Part shown: piece after piece, positions 51,798-59,878 of the stretch
Layout: each line of letters begins with the position of its first letter
Numbering within the stretch: the stretch's first letter is position 1
From: Ruminococcus sp.
GTDB lineage: Bacteria > Bacillota > Clostridia > Oscillospirales > Ruminococcaceae
NCBI GenBank assembly: GCA_030531185.1
Contig: JAUNOG010000008.1
Span: 1-62,712 of the forward strand
Reading direction: 5' to 3'
Length of the DNA stretch: 62,712 nucleotides
The notes under the pieces: model-generated
Databases searched by the model: none
What the model saw: only the letters and a program-made list of their open reading frames with translations
What the model was told of the DNA's origin: nothing
Made by a program: the position numbers and the translations under genes

Positions 51798-52727
51798 ATG
51801 ATCAAATATTTACCGGAGGGAAAAATTTTTAATTCCGCTGACAACAAATACTATCTCCAAAGTGAAAAGACAATGCTTGAGGCTCAGCTTCACGGACTTA
51901 TTCTCGAGGGACACGCCATACTTTGCGACGCAGAACACAATCTGATCGTCGAGCTTCCCTTCGGCAAGGGTATTATCCCAAGAACCGAGGGCGCAATCGG
52001 CATTGAGGACGGCTCCACCAGAGATATTGCTCTGCTGTCCCGAGTTAACAAGACAGTATGCTTTAAAGTAATAAAAATAAGACGAAACTCCCAAGGCGAA
52101 ACGGAATGCATTCTCTCACGCAGACAGGCTCAGGAAGAATGTATGCAAAATCATATCTCCAAGCTGAAATGCGGCGAAGTAATTCCCGCAAAGGTAACTC
52201 ATCTTGAGCCTTTCGGCTGTTTTGTGGACATAGGCTGCGGCATTCCCTCTCTTATTCCCATAGACGCAATATCAGTATCAAGAATTTCGCACCCGAACGA
52301 CCGCTTTTTTAACGGACAGGATATATATGCGGTAGTCAAGGGAACTGAAGACGGCAGGATATGCCTTTCCCACAAGGAACTGCTGGGAACGTGGGCGGAA
52401 AACGCAGGTATGTTTTCCGCAGGAGAGACCGTCGGCGGAGTAGTACGTTCGGTAGAGCCTTACGGTATTTTCATAGAGCTTGCGCCAAATCTTGCGGGAC
52501 TTGCCGAGCCGCGCGAAAACGTCCGTGTGGGACAGGCGGCAAGCGTTTACATAAAGGCTCTGATACCCGAAAAAATGAAAGTAAAGCTTATTATCGTCGA
52601 CGTTTTTGAAAACGGCTGTTTCCCCTCAAAGATCAATTACTTTATCAATTCGGGAAGAATTGACAGGTGGGTGTACTCTACCGAGCAAAGCGATAAGCGC
52701 ATAGTTTCCGAATTCCGCGAGGAATAA
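51798..52727 (+). CDS. S1 domain RNA-binding protein (30S protein S1-like)
   Basis: 309 residues. At least two clear S1 domains: KCGEVIPAKVTHLEPFGCFVDIGCGIPSLIPIDAISVSRI (~125-190) and AGETVGGVVRSVEPYGIFIELAPNLAGLAEPRE (~210-270); the N-terminal section (residues 20-110) looks like a degenerate first S1 domain (GHAILCDAEHNLIVELPFGKGIIPRTE). Such truncated S1 proteins occur in Firmicutes and bind mRNA or the ribosome. The ribosome site GGGGAAAGAGG partly overlaps a 7-8-bp hairpin (ACCGCAGT/ACTGCGG, 51749-51782), perhaps for autoregulation. Upstream 51564-51748 shows nothing else. Confidence 0.85.
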   Translation: MIKYLPEGKIFNSADNKYYLQSEKTMLEAQLHGLILEGHAILCDAEHNLIVELPFGKGIIPRTEGAIGIEDGSTRDIALLSRVNKTVCFKVIKIRRNSQGETECILSRRQAQEECMQNHISKLKCGEVIPAKVTHLEPFGCFVDIGCGIPSLIPIDAISVSRISHPNDRFFNGQDIYAVVKGTEDGRICLSHKELLGTWAENAGMFSAGETVGGVVRSVEPYGIFIELAPNLAGLAEPRENVRVGQAASVYIKALIPEKMKVKLIIVDVFENGCFPSKINYFINSGRIDRWVYSTEQSDKRIVSEFREE

Positions 52728-52760
52728 TATCAGGCACAGCTAACCTCCGCATACCGTAAA

Positions 52761-52800
52761 AAACAGTCCTCAGAGCGAAAAACCGTTCTGAGGACTGTTT
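52761..52800. terminator. Bidirectional intrinsic terminator
   Basis: AAACAGTCCTCAGAGCG and CGTTCTGAGGACTGTTT are a 17-bp stem with one mismatch-like G-T, loop AAAAAC. It serves the S1 gene from the left and the M50 gene from the right. Confidence 0.88.
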
Positions 52801-52803
52801 GAT

Positions 52804-53919
52804 TTAGATATTTGAAAAGCTTTCTTTTACATATTCTATGATTTCCGTTTCAGAGTTGTACTCCCCTTTGCACGGGTAAGTATCTCTCATTTTAAGAGCC
52901 TCTTGATATTCGGTCTGAGCCTTGTCTAAGTCCTTTTCTATAATAAGGAAGTATGCGTACATCAGACGTTTTCTCATTATATAGGTCTTGCCCGTCTGCT
53001 TTATGTAAGCCTGCAAATTCTTATCATAGTTTTCCAGAACCTTTTCTTTGCTTTCGCCTGTAACGATACGCGTGAACATCAGCTCGCATTTGCACTCGTT
53101 CTTATAAAGCTCCAGCAGATCGGGATTATCCAGAATACGACGGTACATATCCTTTGCGCTTTCAAAATTGTGCCTGTCAAGCTCTCTGTTGGCTGAAATT
53201 ATCGCCTGCGCCGTTTCGTAGATACCGCCCTCGGGGTCCGCTCCGTAAAACAGTTCTTCGGATATGTCCCTCAGCCTAGCTCCTCTGTACTGCAAACCGT
53301 TAACGACCATATTATTAAATATCATTTCCCTGTTTTTGGGAGACCTATGCAGAAGATATATATTGTATCCGTCATTTGGAACGCCCATTGATTTTATGGG
53401 AATTAAATTCATCACAGCAAGAATTACGGAAACAGACGCAAATACAGCAAAACACGTCCTCAATGTACTATTGGAAACGATCAAAAACATTACAAGCCCT
53501 ATGACGGCGCAAAGTATATTGAAAAATCCGCCGCCGAAATGATACCAGAAATACGGCATATCCTCGGGATTTTCCACAAGCTCGTGGGTCATAACGCACT
53601 GTCCTCCCGTACCCGCTACGGTAAATTTTCGCCTGACAAGCCTGCCGTTTTCCTTTACTATGGTAAGCGAACCTACTCTGAACGAAACAAACTCGTAGCC
53701 CGTCATAAGACCGCACACCAGATGTCCCGCCTCGTGGATTATAAGTCCCAACAGAATTGACAGCAGGAATATCAAAAGAACCGCCGCAAGACTGAAAACA
53801 GACATTTCTCCGTCAACTGTATTTATAAAGACCGAGGCAGCTGCAAATCCTGCTATCGCGCCAAAACCTGTCATTATTATCTTTCCGACCGCAGAGGACT
53901 TTTTCTCGCTTTTCCCCAT
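52804..53919 (-). CDS. M50 family membrane metalloprotease with C-terminal helical repeats
   Basis: 371 residues. Zinc motif HEAGH at 62-66 sits in a membrane helix (LLGLIIHEAGHLVCGLMTGYEF), and NLIPIKSMGVPNDGYN supplies the second Asp, as in site-2 proteases. Four to six helices are predicted in the first ~195 residues. The C-terminal ~170 residues are soluble and TPR-like (FESAKDMYRRILDNPDLLELYKNECKCEL...DKAQTEYQEALKM). No PDZ domain. Substrate unknown; candidates would be membrane-anchored factors. Follows rarA by 2 nt. Confidence 0.85.
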   Translation of the reverse strand: MGKSEKKSSAVGKIIMTGFGAIAGFAAASVFINTVDGEMSVFSLAAVLLIFLLSILLGLIIHEAGHLVCGLMTGYEFVSFRVGSLTIVKENGRLVRRKFTVAGTGGQCVMTHELVENPEDMPYFWYHFGGGFFNILCAVIGLVMFLIVSNSTLRTCFAVFASVSVILAVMNLIPIKSMGVPNDGYNIYLLHRSPKNREMIFNNMVVNGLQYRGARLRDISEELFYGADPEGGIYETAQAIISANRELDRHNFESAKDMYRRILDNPDLLELYKNECKCELMFTRIVTGESKEKVLENYDKNLQAYIKQTGKTYIMRKRLMYAYFLIIEKDLDKAQTEYQEALKMRDTYPCKGEYNSETEIIEYVKESFSNI

Positions 53920-53921
53920 AA

Positions 53922-55187
53922 TTACTCCCCTTTTATTTTTGACCAGTAATTCTTCGCAGTCTGCTCGTTTTTATTTTCCCCATAATGATAGTACACCTTA
54001 CCCGCAAGATTATCGGGAAGATACTGCTGTTTTACCCAATGGTTCGGATAGTCGTGCGGATAGAGATAATGCTGTCCCTTGACCTTTGCTCCCTCGCCGT
54101 CAAAATGCTTGTTCTGCAAATGTCTTGGGAAATCCCCTACGTCGCCGTTTTTTATGTCCGCAAGAGCGGCGTCCACAGCGAGATAAGCAGAATTGGATTT
54201 AGGCGCAGTCGCAAGCATAATGACAGCCTCCGCAAGAGGAATTCTCGCCTCGGGCAGACCTAACTGCAATGCGCTGTCCACGCAGGATTTTGTTATCACA
54301 GCCGCCATAGGGTACGCAAGACCTATGTCCTCGCTGGCAATGACCAGCAGTCTGCGGCAAAGGGAAATAATATCCCCCGCCTCGATAAGCCTTGCGGCAT
54401 AGTGGATAGCCGCGTTTTCGTCCGAACCCCGAATTGATTTCTGCAACGCCGACAGTATATCGTAATGCTCGTCTCCCGCCCTGTCGTAACGCATATTACT
54501 TCGCTGGGTAAGCTGTTTTACGCTGTCCATTTTTACTGTAAGGCATTCGCCGTCGTTGTCCGCCGCCAGCAGACACAGTTCAACTGTGTTTATGGACTTT
54601 CTCACGTCGCCCCCGCACCCTCTCGCAATATGCTCAAGTACTCCGTTTTCAAGTCTCAGCTTTAAGCCTAAATCGTCCGACATAAGCTGAAATGCCCGCT
54701 TTATCGCAGGCATAATCTCCTCGGAGGTCAACGGCTTGAACTCAAACACCGTGGAACGGCTGATTATAGCGTTGTACACATAAAAATAAGGATTTTCGGT
54801 AGTGGACGAAATAAGCGTTATCTTTCCGTTCTCGATATATTCAAGCAGTGACTGCTGCTGTTTTTTATTGAGATACTGAATTTCGTCCAGATACAGCAGA
54901 ATGCCGTTAAAGCCGCCGAAGGTCTCTGTCTCGGCGATTATCGCCTTTATATCCGCTATGGACGCATTTGTGCCGTTAAGCTTATACATACACATATTGG
55001 TATTTTCCGCAATAAACTGCGCCACAGTGGTTTTGCCGATACCCGAGGGACCGTAAAAGATCATATTGGGTATCTGTCCGCTTTCGATAATTCTTCTCAG
55101 CGGCTTTCCCTCGCCCATTAAATGAGACTGTCCAACTATATCGTCCAAGGTCTTGGGACGTATTCTTTCCGCAAGCGGAACACCCAT
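53922..55187 (-). CDS. rarA: Replication-associated recombination protein A (RarA/MgsA)
   Basis: 421 residues. AAA+ ATPase acting at stalled forks. Walker A GPSGIGKT (46-53), Walker B LLYLDEIQYLNKKQQQ, ISSTTENPYF sensor 1, then the MgsA C-terminal domain (RSNMRYDRAGDEHYDILSALQKSIRGSDENAAIHYAARLIEAGD, LYPHDYPNHWVKQQYLPD). Full length. The preceding 96-residue gene is 13 nt upstream and the M50 gene follows with only 2 nt, so they share a transcript. Confidence 0.95.
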   Translation of the reverse strand: MGVPLAERIRPKTLDDIVGQSHLMGEGKPLRRIIESGQIPNMIFYGPSGIGKTTVAQFIAENTNMCMYKLNGTNASIADIKAIIAETETFGGFNGILLYLDEIQYLNKKQQQSLLEYIENGKITLISSTTENPYFYVYNAIISRSTVFEFKPLTSEEIMPAIKRAFQLMSDDLGLKLRLENGVLEHIARGCGGDVRKSINTVELCLLAADNDGECLTVKMDSVKQLTQRSNMRYDRAGDEHYDILSALQKSIRGSDENAAIHYAARLIEAGDIISLCRRLLVIASEDIGLAYPMAAVITKSCVDSALQLGLPEARIPLAEAVIMLATAPKSNSAYLAVDAALADIKNGDVGDFPRHLQNKHFDGEGAKVKGQHYLYPHDYPNHWVKQQYLPDNLAGKVYYHYGENKNEQTAKNYWSKIKGE

Positions 55188-55200
55188 TGTTTTAACACTC

Positions 55201-55491
55201 CTAGTCTAAAATATTCTGTATATCGGGGAGCTGAAGCTCATATGCTCTGCTGTTTATCTTCTTCAGCAGGTAGTTTTTCGCAACCATAAGAGCAGGCCGG
55301 CACTTGGTATTTTCCATACCGATATTCAGCTTATAGATAATAAGCTGATTTGACGATATTTTCATAATGATATGGCTCTGTCCCTCAAACGTGCCCCTGC
55401 ATATGGAATTCGACTTGACAAAATTCCATAAATCGGCATATGTAAGGCGGTTTACCTCGTCCTCTAAAAAACTTCTAAGAAATTCTTCCAT
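55201..55491 (-). CDS. Hypothetical protein before rarA
   Basis: 96 residues, soluble, mixed alpha/beta by eye, no signal peptide or membrane helix. Features: FLRSFLEDEVNRLTYADLWNFVKSNSICRGTFEGQSHIIMKISSNQLIIYKLNIG. No family recognised. It has a good promoter and is the first gene of a unit with rarA and the M50 protease. Ribosome site GGGAGCTGATCG is weak but present. Confidence 0.68.
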   Translation of the reverse strand: MEEFLRSFLEDEVNRLTYADLWNFVKSNSICRGTFEGQSHIIMKISSNQLIIYKLNIGMENTKCRPALMVAKNYLLKKINSRAYELQLPDIQNILD

Positions 55492-55527
55492 ACGATCAGC
55501 TCCCTTATCGTTTTATTTTGTAAGTTT

Positions 55528-55556
55528 ATTATAGCATAGTTTTCCTGAGATTTCAA
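55528..55556 (-). promoter_or_regulatory. Sigma-A promoter of the rarA unit
   Basis: Minus-strand TTGAAA (556-551) and TATAAT (533-528) with a 17-bp spacer. Start near 55521. Confidence 0.82.
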
Positions 55557-55596
55557 CACAAAAATCGAAAATAACAGGAAGTCCTAAAAGTTTGAA

Positions 55597-55625
55597 AAAG
55601 ACCTGCCGCAAAGGGACAGGTCTTT
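55597..55625 (-). terminator. Intrinsic terminator after the glyA-GNAT pair
   Basis: AAAGACCTG (597-605) and CAGGTCTTT (617-625) form a perfect 9-bp stem; the minus strand ends in TTTTTC. Confidence 0.85.
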
Positions 55626-55629
55626 CAAG

Positions 55630-56097
55630 CTATAATATTTTTTCGTAACATACCGCAAGCGGCATATTGGTATACGGCTCATAGTTATCAATAATTTGAT
55701 ATCCGATGGATTTGTACAGAGCAACAGCCTCGGTGCAGGCTTCTCTGGTCTGTAGGATCAATCTCCTGTAACCTTTCGCCGACGCCGCAGCTTCAAGCTT
55801 TTCCATTAACTGCTTTGCAATACCCAATCTGCGGAATGCTTTGTCAACGTACACCCTTTTGACCTCCGCAGTATTTTCGCTGTATTCCTTAAAGCTTGCA
55901 CAGCCCACAGCTTTGCCGTTAACGGACGCAATAATTACATCGTGTATACTGCCGAGAGCGTTATACGGTATAAAGCTTTTACGGTTCTGCTCTCCGCCCA
56001 CAAGCTCGTTGAAATATTTCTCCAGTTTATTACTGAAATCTTTAAAATCGGGATCGTCGCCGTCCGTCCGCTTGAATGTTAATTGTGCGTTATTCAT
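55630..56097 (-). CDS. GNAT family acetyltransferase
   Basis: 155 residues. Typical fold: [74 protein letters not shown], with the acetyl-CoA loop RRLGIA. Residue set fits the small-molecule or protein N-acetyltransferase subgroup; substrate unknown. It overlaps the glyA end by 8 nt (ATGAATAA), so the two are translationally coupled, which is unusual for glyA. Confidence 0.9.
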   Translation of the reverse strand: MNNAQLTFKRTDGDDPDFKDFSNKLEKYFNELVGGEQNRKSFIPYNALGSIHDVIIASVNGKAVGCASFKEYSENTAEVKRVYVDKAFRRLGIAKQLMEKLEAAASAKGYRRLILQTREACTEAVALYKSIGYQIIDNYEPYTNMPLAVCYEKIL

Positions 56098-57337
56098 ACA
56101 GCGGATATTTCTTGCAGATCTCCGTAACCTTTGCCCTTATCTCGTCCGCCTTATTGTCAAAGTCGGAAGCTGTAAGGTAAATGCACTCGGCGATGACTTC
56201 CATATCCTCCTCAACAAGTCCTCTTGTTGTAACAGCCGCAGTACCTATTCTTACGCCGCTTGTTACAAAAGGCTTTTCGGGGTCGTTGGGAATTGCATTC
56301 TTGTTAACTGTGATGTAGACCTCGTCAAGCTTCTTTTCAAGCTCCTTGCCCGTAATACCGAAGGGTCTGAGGTCAACGAGCATAAGGTGATTGTCCGTAC
56401 CGCCCGATACAAGGTTAAAGCCTTTTGCAAGCAAACCCTTTGCAAGAGCCTGAGCATTCTTAACTATCTGCTCGCCGTATGCCTTGAATTCAGGCTTGAG
56501 AGCCTCTCCGAAGCATACTGCCTTAGCGGCGATAACGTGCATAAGAGGTCCGCCCTGCGTGCCCGGAAAAATCGCGCTGTTTATCTTCTTAGCAAGAGCC
56601 TCGTCGTTAGTGAGGATAAGTCCTCCTCTCGGACCTCTCAGGGTCTTATGAGTTGTGGTAGTAACGATATCCGCATAAGGAACGGGCGAGGGGTGCTGTC
56701 CCGAAGCGACAAGTCCCGCAATGTGAGCCATATCTACCATAAAGTATGCTCCGACAGACTTTGCTATCTTTGAAATTCTCTCAAAGTCGATAATTCTCGG
56801 ATAAGCGGAAGCTCCCGCAACGATAAGCTTAGGCTTGACCTCCGCCGCCTGCTTTTCAAAAGCGTCGTAATCAATAAATCCGTTTTCGTCAAGTCCGTAA
56901 GAAACGAAGTTGAAGTACTTACCCGAAAGGTTAACGGGAGAACCGTGAGTAAGATGTCCGCCGTCGGCAAGGCTCATACCCATTACCGTATCGCCGGGGG
57001 TGAGGAGCGCAAAATAAACGGCAGTATTAGCCTGTGCACCCGAGTGAGGCTGAACGTTTGCATACTTAGCTCCGAAAAGCTCGCAGGCTCTTTCGATAGC
57101 GATCTTCTCCACAACATCAACGCACTCGCAGCCGCCGTAGTATCTCTTTCCGGGATAGCCCTCAGCATATTTATTGGTGAGAACGGAACCCATAGCCGCC
57201 ATTACCGCAGGTGAAACGATATTCTCGCTGGCAATAAGCTCGAGGTTTCTTCTCTGTCTGGCAAGCTCGGTATTCATAGCCTCGCCGACTTCTTTATCGA
57301 CGTTTTCAACAAAACCGATTGTGTCAAGCATTTTCAT
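56090..57337 (-). CDS. glyA: Serine hydroxymethyltransferase
   Basis: 415 residues. Interconverts serine and glycine with THF and PLP. Conserved: [84 protein letters not shown] with the PLP lysine (~225), and [14 protein letters not shown]. Start preceded by GGAG. Promoter upstream, terminator after the coupled GNAT gene. It connects to formyl-Met metabolism by supplying C1 units. Confidence 0.97.
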   Translation of the reverse strand: MKMLDTIGFVENVDKEVGEAMNTELARQRRNLELIASENIVSPAVMAAMGSVLTNKYAEGYPGKRYYGGCECVDVVEKIAIERACELFGAKYANVQPHSGAQANTAVYFALLTPGDTVMGMSLADGGHLTHGSPVNLSGKYFNFVSYGLDENGFIDYDAFEKQAAEVKPKLIVAGASAYPRIIDFERISKIAKSVGAYFMVDMAHIAGLVASGQHPSPVPYADIVTTTTHKTLRGPRGGLILTNDEALAKKINSAIFPGTQGGPLMHVIAAKAVCFGEALKPEFKAYGEQIVKNAQALAKGLLAKGFNLVSGGTDNHLMLVDLRPFGITGKELEKKLDEVYITVNKNAIPNDPEKPFVTSGVRIGTAAVTTRGLVEEDMEVIAECIYLTASDFDNKADEIRAKVTEICKKYPLYE

Positions 57338-57383
57338 TTTTTCAATCTCCTGTCATATTATATTTGACGAATAGTCTTTTATA

Positions 57384-57412
57384 ATTATACAATATTTTTA
57401 CGGGCTTGGCAA
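57384..57412 (-). promoter_or_regulatory. Sigma-A promoter of glyA
   Basis: Minus-strand TTGCCA (412-407) and TATAAT (389-384), 17 bp apart. Back-to-back with the plus-strand promoter at 57441. Confidence 0.8.
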
Positions 57413-57440
57413 TAGGTTTTTAAAAATTTCTTTAAAAAAC

Positions 57441-57469
57441 TTGACAAATCGGTTTTACAGTGCTATAAT
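57441..57469 (+). promoter_or_regulatory. Perfect sigma-A promoter upstream of the nucleoside phosphorylase
   Basis: TTGACA (441-446) and TATAAT (464-469) are both consensus with a 17-bp spacer. Start near 57476; the leader to the phosphorylase ATG would be ~200 nt and includes a small ORF and a hairpin. Confidence 0.88.
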
Positions 57470-57500
57470 AAGAAAAATTTTAAGAAAGGCGGTCGCTCAA

Positions 57501-57611
57501 ATGTTTATCGAACATATTGAAATCAACAGAACAGTTATGTTTATCAGCCGTGTCGGACGAACCGCTTTTCGCAGCAAAGACACAGGTAAGCTTTCCTGTT
57601 GTCTGAAATAA
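57501..57611 (+). CDS. Putative 36-residue leader peptide
   Basis: ATG at 57501, 10 nt after AAAGGCGG and ~25 nt after the expected transcription start. The product begins MFIEHIEINRTVMFISR and ends SCCLK; moderately basic, no membrane helix. It ends 13 nt before a terminator-like hairpin. I do not recognise a family. It could be a regulatory leader peptide or an independent small protein; coding is not proven. Confidence 0.45.
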   Translation: MFIEHIEINRTVMFISRVGRTAFRSKDTGKLSCCLK

Positions 57612-57624
57612 TTGCAGAAATTCG

Positions 57625-57661
57625 GTGCGTTCGGCTTATAAGTCGGGCGCACTTTTATTTT
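57625..57661 (+). terminator. Terminator-like hairpin ahead of the phosphorylase gene
   Basis: GTGCG (625-629) with CGCAC (648-652) and an inner stem CGGCT (632-636) with AGTCG (641-645), followed by TTTTATTTT. It sits inside the presumed transcript, directly before the AAGGAGG site of the phosphorylase gene, so it is a candidate attenuator. Confidence 0.6.
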
Positions 57662-57673
57662 AAGGAGGTTTTT

Positions 57674-58429
57674 ATGAGCATAATCAACGCATTCGACCCA
57701 TTCAGCGATGAGATCATCAAACCCTCGGCGGCAGTTCCAAGTGTAAAGGGCTTTCCCGAAACGGTCATAAGCGGACTTTCGCGGGAATTTTCCGATATCA
57801 TAAAGGAAAGATTTTGTCCCGAGGAGATCTCATCTATCGACGTCTGCGGAATGAAATTTCCTGTCTATCGTTTTGAGTATAAGAGACACACGCTTGGGTA
57901 CTACCATACCTGTCTGGGAGGAGCCTGCGCTGCGGGAATGCTTGAACACGCTATTGCAATGGGAGGAAAGAGGTTTCTCTTTTTCGGCTCCTGCGGTTCT
58001 CTGGATAAGAAAATTTCTGCGGGACATTTTATTGTCCCCAATGCCGCATACCGTGACGAGGGCACGAGCTATCATTATGCTCCGCCGTCGGATTACATTG
58101 AAATAAAAACCGCCGATAAGCTTTCCGAAATTTTATCGGAGCTTGATATCCCTCACATAAAAACAAAAACGTGGACTACCGACGCTTTTTTTCGTGAGAC
58201 TGTCAATCAAGCCGATCTCAGGCGGTCGGAAGGCTGCGGCGCAGTCGATATGGAGTGCGCTTCGCTTATGGCTTGCGGACAGTTCCGAGATGCAGACGTA
58301 TATCAGTTCCTGTATGCGGCGGACTGTCTTGACGGCGGAACTTGGGACGAACGAATTCTGTCACATACTCCCGAAGGACTTCAGAAATTAATTGCAGATA
58401 CTGCGCTGGAAACGGCGATAAGACTTTAA
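57674..58429 (+). CDS. Nucleoside phosphorylase (uridine phosphorylase-like)
   Basis: 251 residues from ATG 57674 with AAGGAGG 5-6 nt before. PNP/UDP family: FLFFGSCGSLDKKI (~101-114) in the phosphate-binding region, YRDEGTSYHYAPPSDYIE, TTDAFFRET and VDMECASLMACGQF, where the Glu of MEcA binds ribose. Family members split nucleosides with phosphate to base and ribose-1-phosphate. Uridine or a related nucleoside is likely, but purine cannot be excluded. It is followed by a GNAT gene after 15 nt. Confidence 0.88.
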   Translation: MSIINAFDPFSDEIIKPSAAVPSVKGFPETVISGLSREFSDIIKERFCPEEISSIDVCGMKFPVYRFEYKRHTLGYYHTCLGGACAAGMLEHAIAMGGKRFLFFGSCGSLDKKISAGHFIVPNAAYRDEGTSYHYAPPSDYIEIKTADKLSEILSELDIPHIKTKTWTTDAFFRETVNQADLRRSEGCGAVDMECASLMACGQFRDADVYQFLYAADCLDGGTWDERILSHTPEGLQKLIADTALETAIRL

Positions 58430-58444
58430 AAGGAGCGATACAAT

Positions 58445-59014
58445 ATGGATACACTCAATTTAATCGGCAGTCAACCTATAGAAACTGAACATTTTATCCT
58501 AAGACCTATTAAAGAGACCGATGCAGAGGCTATGTATGCAAACTGGGCAAGTTCCCCCGCAGTTGCAGAATATGTTACTTGGAACGCTCACGAGAATGTT
58601 GAGGTTTCAAGGCACTTATGCAGAACTTGGGAAGAAAGAGCAAAAAACATAGACTTTTTTCATTGGACGTTAGTTTTAAAATCAATAGGCGAACCAATAG
58701 GCACTATCGGAGCGGTAAGTATTGATATCGATAAAAAATCCGCAGAGATCGGCTACTGTATGGGTAATAAATGGTGGAACAAAGGATATATGACCGAATG
58801 TCTGGGAGCAGTAACAGAATACCTGTTTGACAAAATCGGCTTTGAGGAAATTACCGCTTATCACGATATTGACAATCCCGCTTCGGGAAAGGTTATGAAG
58901 AAGTGCGGTATGAAATTTATATGCTCCAAGGAAAAAACCGTCAAAGGCTTAGAGCGGACGGTACTGTATTACAGTCTTAAAAAGACGGAGTGGGACGAAA
59001 TCCGACCGAAATAA
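58445..59014 (+). CDS. RimJ/RimL type GNAT acetyltransferase
   Basis: 189 residues. Acetyltransferase_3 fold: IETEHFILRPIKETDAEAMYANWAS at the start, VLKSIGEPIGTIGAVSIDIDKKSAEIGYCMGNKWWNKGYMTECLGAVTEYLFDKIGFEEITAYHDIDNPASGKVMKKCGMKF. This subgroup acetylates N-termini, antibiotics or small molecules; substrate unknown. RBS AAAGGAG. A terminator follows. Confidence 0.9.
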   Translation: MDTLNLIGSQPIETEHFILRPIKETDAEAMYANWASSPAVAEYVTWNAHENVEVSRHLCRTWEERAKNIDFFHWTLVLKSIGEPIGTIGAVSIDIDKKSAEIGYCMGNKWWNKGYMTECLGAVTEYLFDKIGFEEITAYHDIDNPASGKVMKKCGMKFICSKEKTVKGLERTVLYYSLKKTEWDEIRPK

Positions 59015-59020
59015 AACATA

Positions 59021-59073
59021 AAAACTGCATTCCGTATATATATATATATAATGGTACAGAATGCAGTTTTTAA
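59021..59073. terminator. Bidirectional terminator with AT-rich loop
   Basis: AAAACTGCATTC (021-032) and GAATGCAGTTTT (059-070) are a perfect 12-bp stem; the loop contains a run of TA repeats. Poly-T follows on the plus strand and TTTT also lies on the minus side, so it can end both the GNAT gene and the XRE gene. Confidence 0.85.
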
Positions 59074-59100
59074 TATTTGGAATTATTAATTGTAAACCGT

Positions 59101-59634
59101 CTACAGTCCTATCAGACTTGTGTAATATCGGCTCAGCTTAACAGCGGAGCTTTTCACGATCTCGTCGGCTCTGCCGGCAACGGACTTGTTTGCAAAAATA
59201 CCTTTTTCGGAAAGCTCCGCCGCAGTCTTAGCATATTCGACGGCTTTCTGATTGTCGGCTATATTTTCCGACTGCGACAGCTTATCCGCAAGCTCCAGAT
59301 ACGCAAGAGCTTTAAGCGCGGTGCATTCGTCGGAATAGTCCTCGGCAATATCGCTTTCAATAACAGCTTGGTAATCCCCCGCAAGGTACTGCTGTCTTAT
59401 CCTTGCATACCCCGACGCGGTACTGCTGTTTTCTCCGCACGCGCTTAAAGTTTCGAGCTGAATATCAAGCACTCCGCAGAGATACTCAAGAGTTTTCATC
59501 GACGGCATTGCCGCTCCGCTTTCTATCTGGCTGAGCATATTGCGCGTAATAAAATCCCCGACGACTTCGTTCTGGGTCATCTTTTTGGCAAGTCTTGCCT
59601 CTTTGATTATCTTACCTATATTTTGCGTATTCAT
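59101..59634 (-). CDS. XRE family transcriptional regulator
   Basis: 177 residues from ATG 59634 (GGGGAGGG 6 nt upstream). The first ~65 residues are an HTH_3 domain (IGKIIKEARLAKKMTQNEVVGDFITRNMLSQIESGAAMPSMKTLEYLCGVLDI); the C-terminal ~110 residues are helical, TPR-like (YLAGDYQAVIESDIAEDYSDECTALKALAYLELADKL), as in regulators that sense peptides or proteins. Divergent from the nfeD/flotillin unit. A palindrome at its own start site matches one beyond the nfeD promoter, so it is probably autoregulated. Confidence 0.88.
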   Translation of the reverse strand: MNTQNIGKIIKEARLAKKMTQNEVVGDFITRNMLSQIESGAAMPSMKTLEYLCGVLDIQLETLSACGENSSTASGYARIRQQYLAGDYQAVIESDIAEDYSDECTALKALAYLELADKLSQSENIADNQKAVEYAKTAAELSEKGIFANKSVAGRADEIVKSSAVKLSRYYTSLIGL

Positions 59635-59659
59635 AATATCCCTCCCCTGCAAAGGGTTT

Positions 59660-59674
59660 GTAAATTTGATTTAC
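59660..59674. promoter_or_regulatory. Palindromic operator at the XRE gene start
   Basis: GTAAAT-TTG-ATTTAC, followed by CATTAATG. It lies around -2 to +13 of the predicted XRE transcript. The same arrangement is found at 59840. Confidence 0.65.
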
Positions 59675-59678
59675 ATTA

Positions 59679-59707
59679 ATGATAGCATACATTTACTCAG
59701 ATTGCAA
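59679..59707 (-). promoter_or_regulatory. Sigma-A promoter of the XRE gene
   Basis: Minus-strand TTGCAA (707-702) and TATCAT (684-679) with a 17-bp spacer. The operator begins 5 nt downstream. Confidence 0.7.
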
Positions 59708-59794
59708 GTATTTCACAGAAATTTAACATTTGTGCGGTTATGACCGATCAATGAGCAAAAATAGAAAAATCCTGAAAATATTTGCAAAAAGCCC

Positions 59795-59823
59795 TTGACA
59801 AGAATGAAAATTTGGTATATAAT
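59795..59823 (+). promoter_or_regulatory. Perfect sigma-A promoter of the nfeD-like gene
   Basis: TTGACA (795-800) and TATAAT (818-823) with a 17-bp spacer; start near 59830. The operator lies at about +10 to +24. Confidence 0.88.
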
Positions 59824-59839
59824 TTATTCAGTGATACAA

Positions 59840-59854
59840 GTAAATTATATTTAC
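59840..59854. promoter_or_regulatory. Palindromic operator downstream of the nfeD-like promoter
   Basis: GTAAAT-TAT-ATTTAC followed by CATTACTG. It shares the palindrome and eight-base right flank with the element at 59660, apart from one base. Confidence 0.65.
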
Positions 59855-59878
59855 ATTACTGTTAAGGAGGTGGTAAAT

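Noticed and set aside
55841-56773. 310-residue plus-strand open frame across the GNAT and glyA genes
   Set aside because: It is antisense to two well-conserved proteins, has no ribosome site and its product shows no family resemblance.
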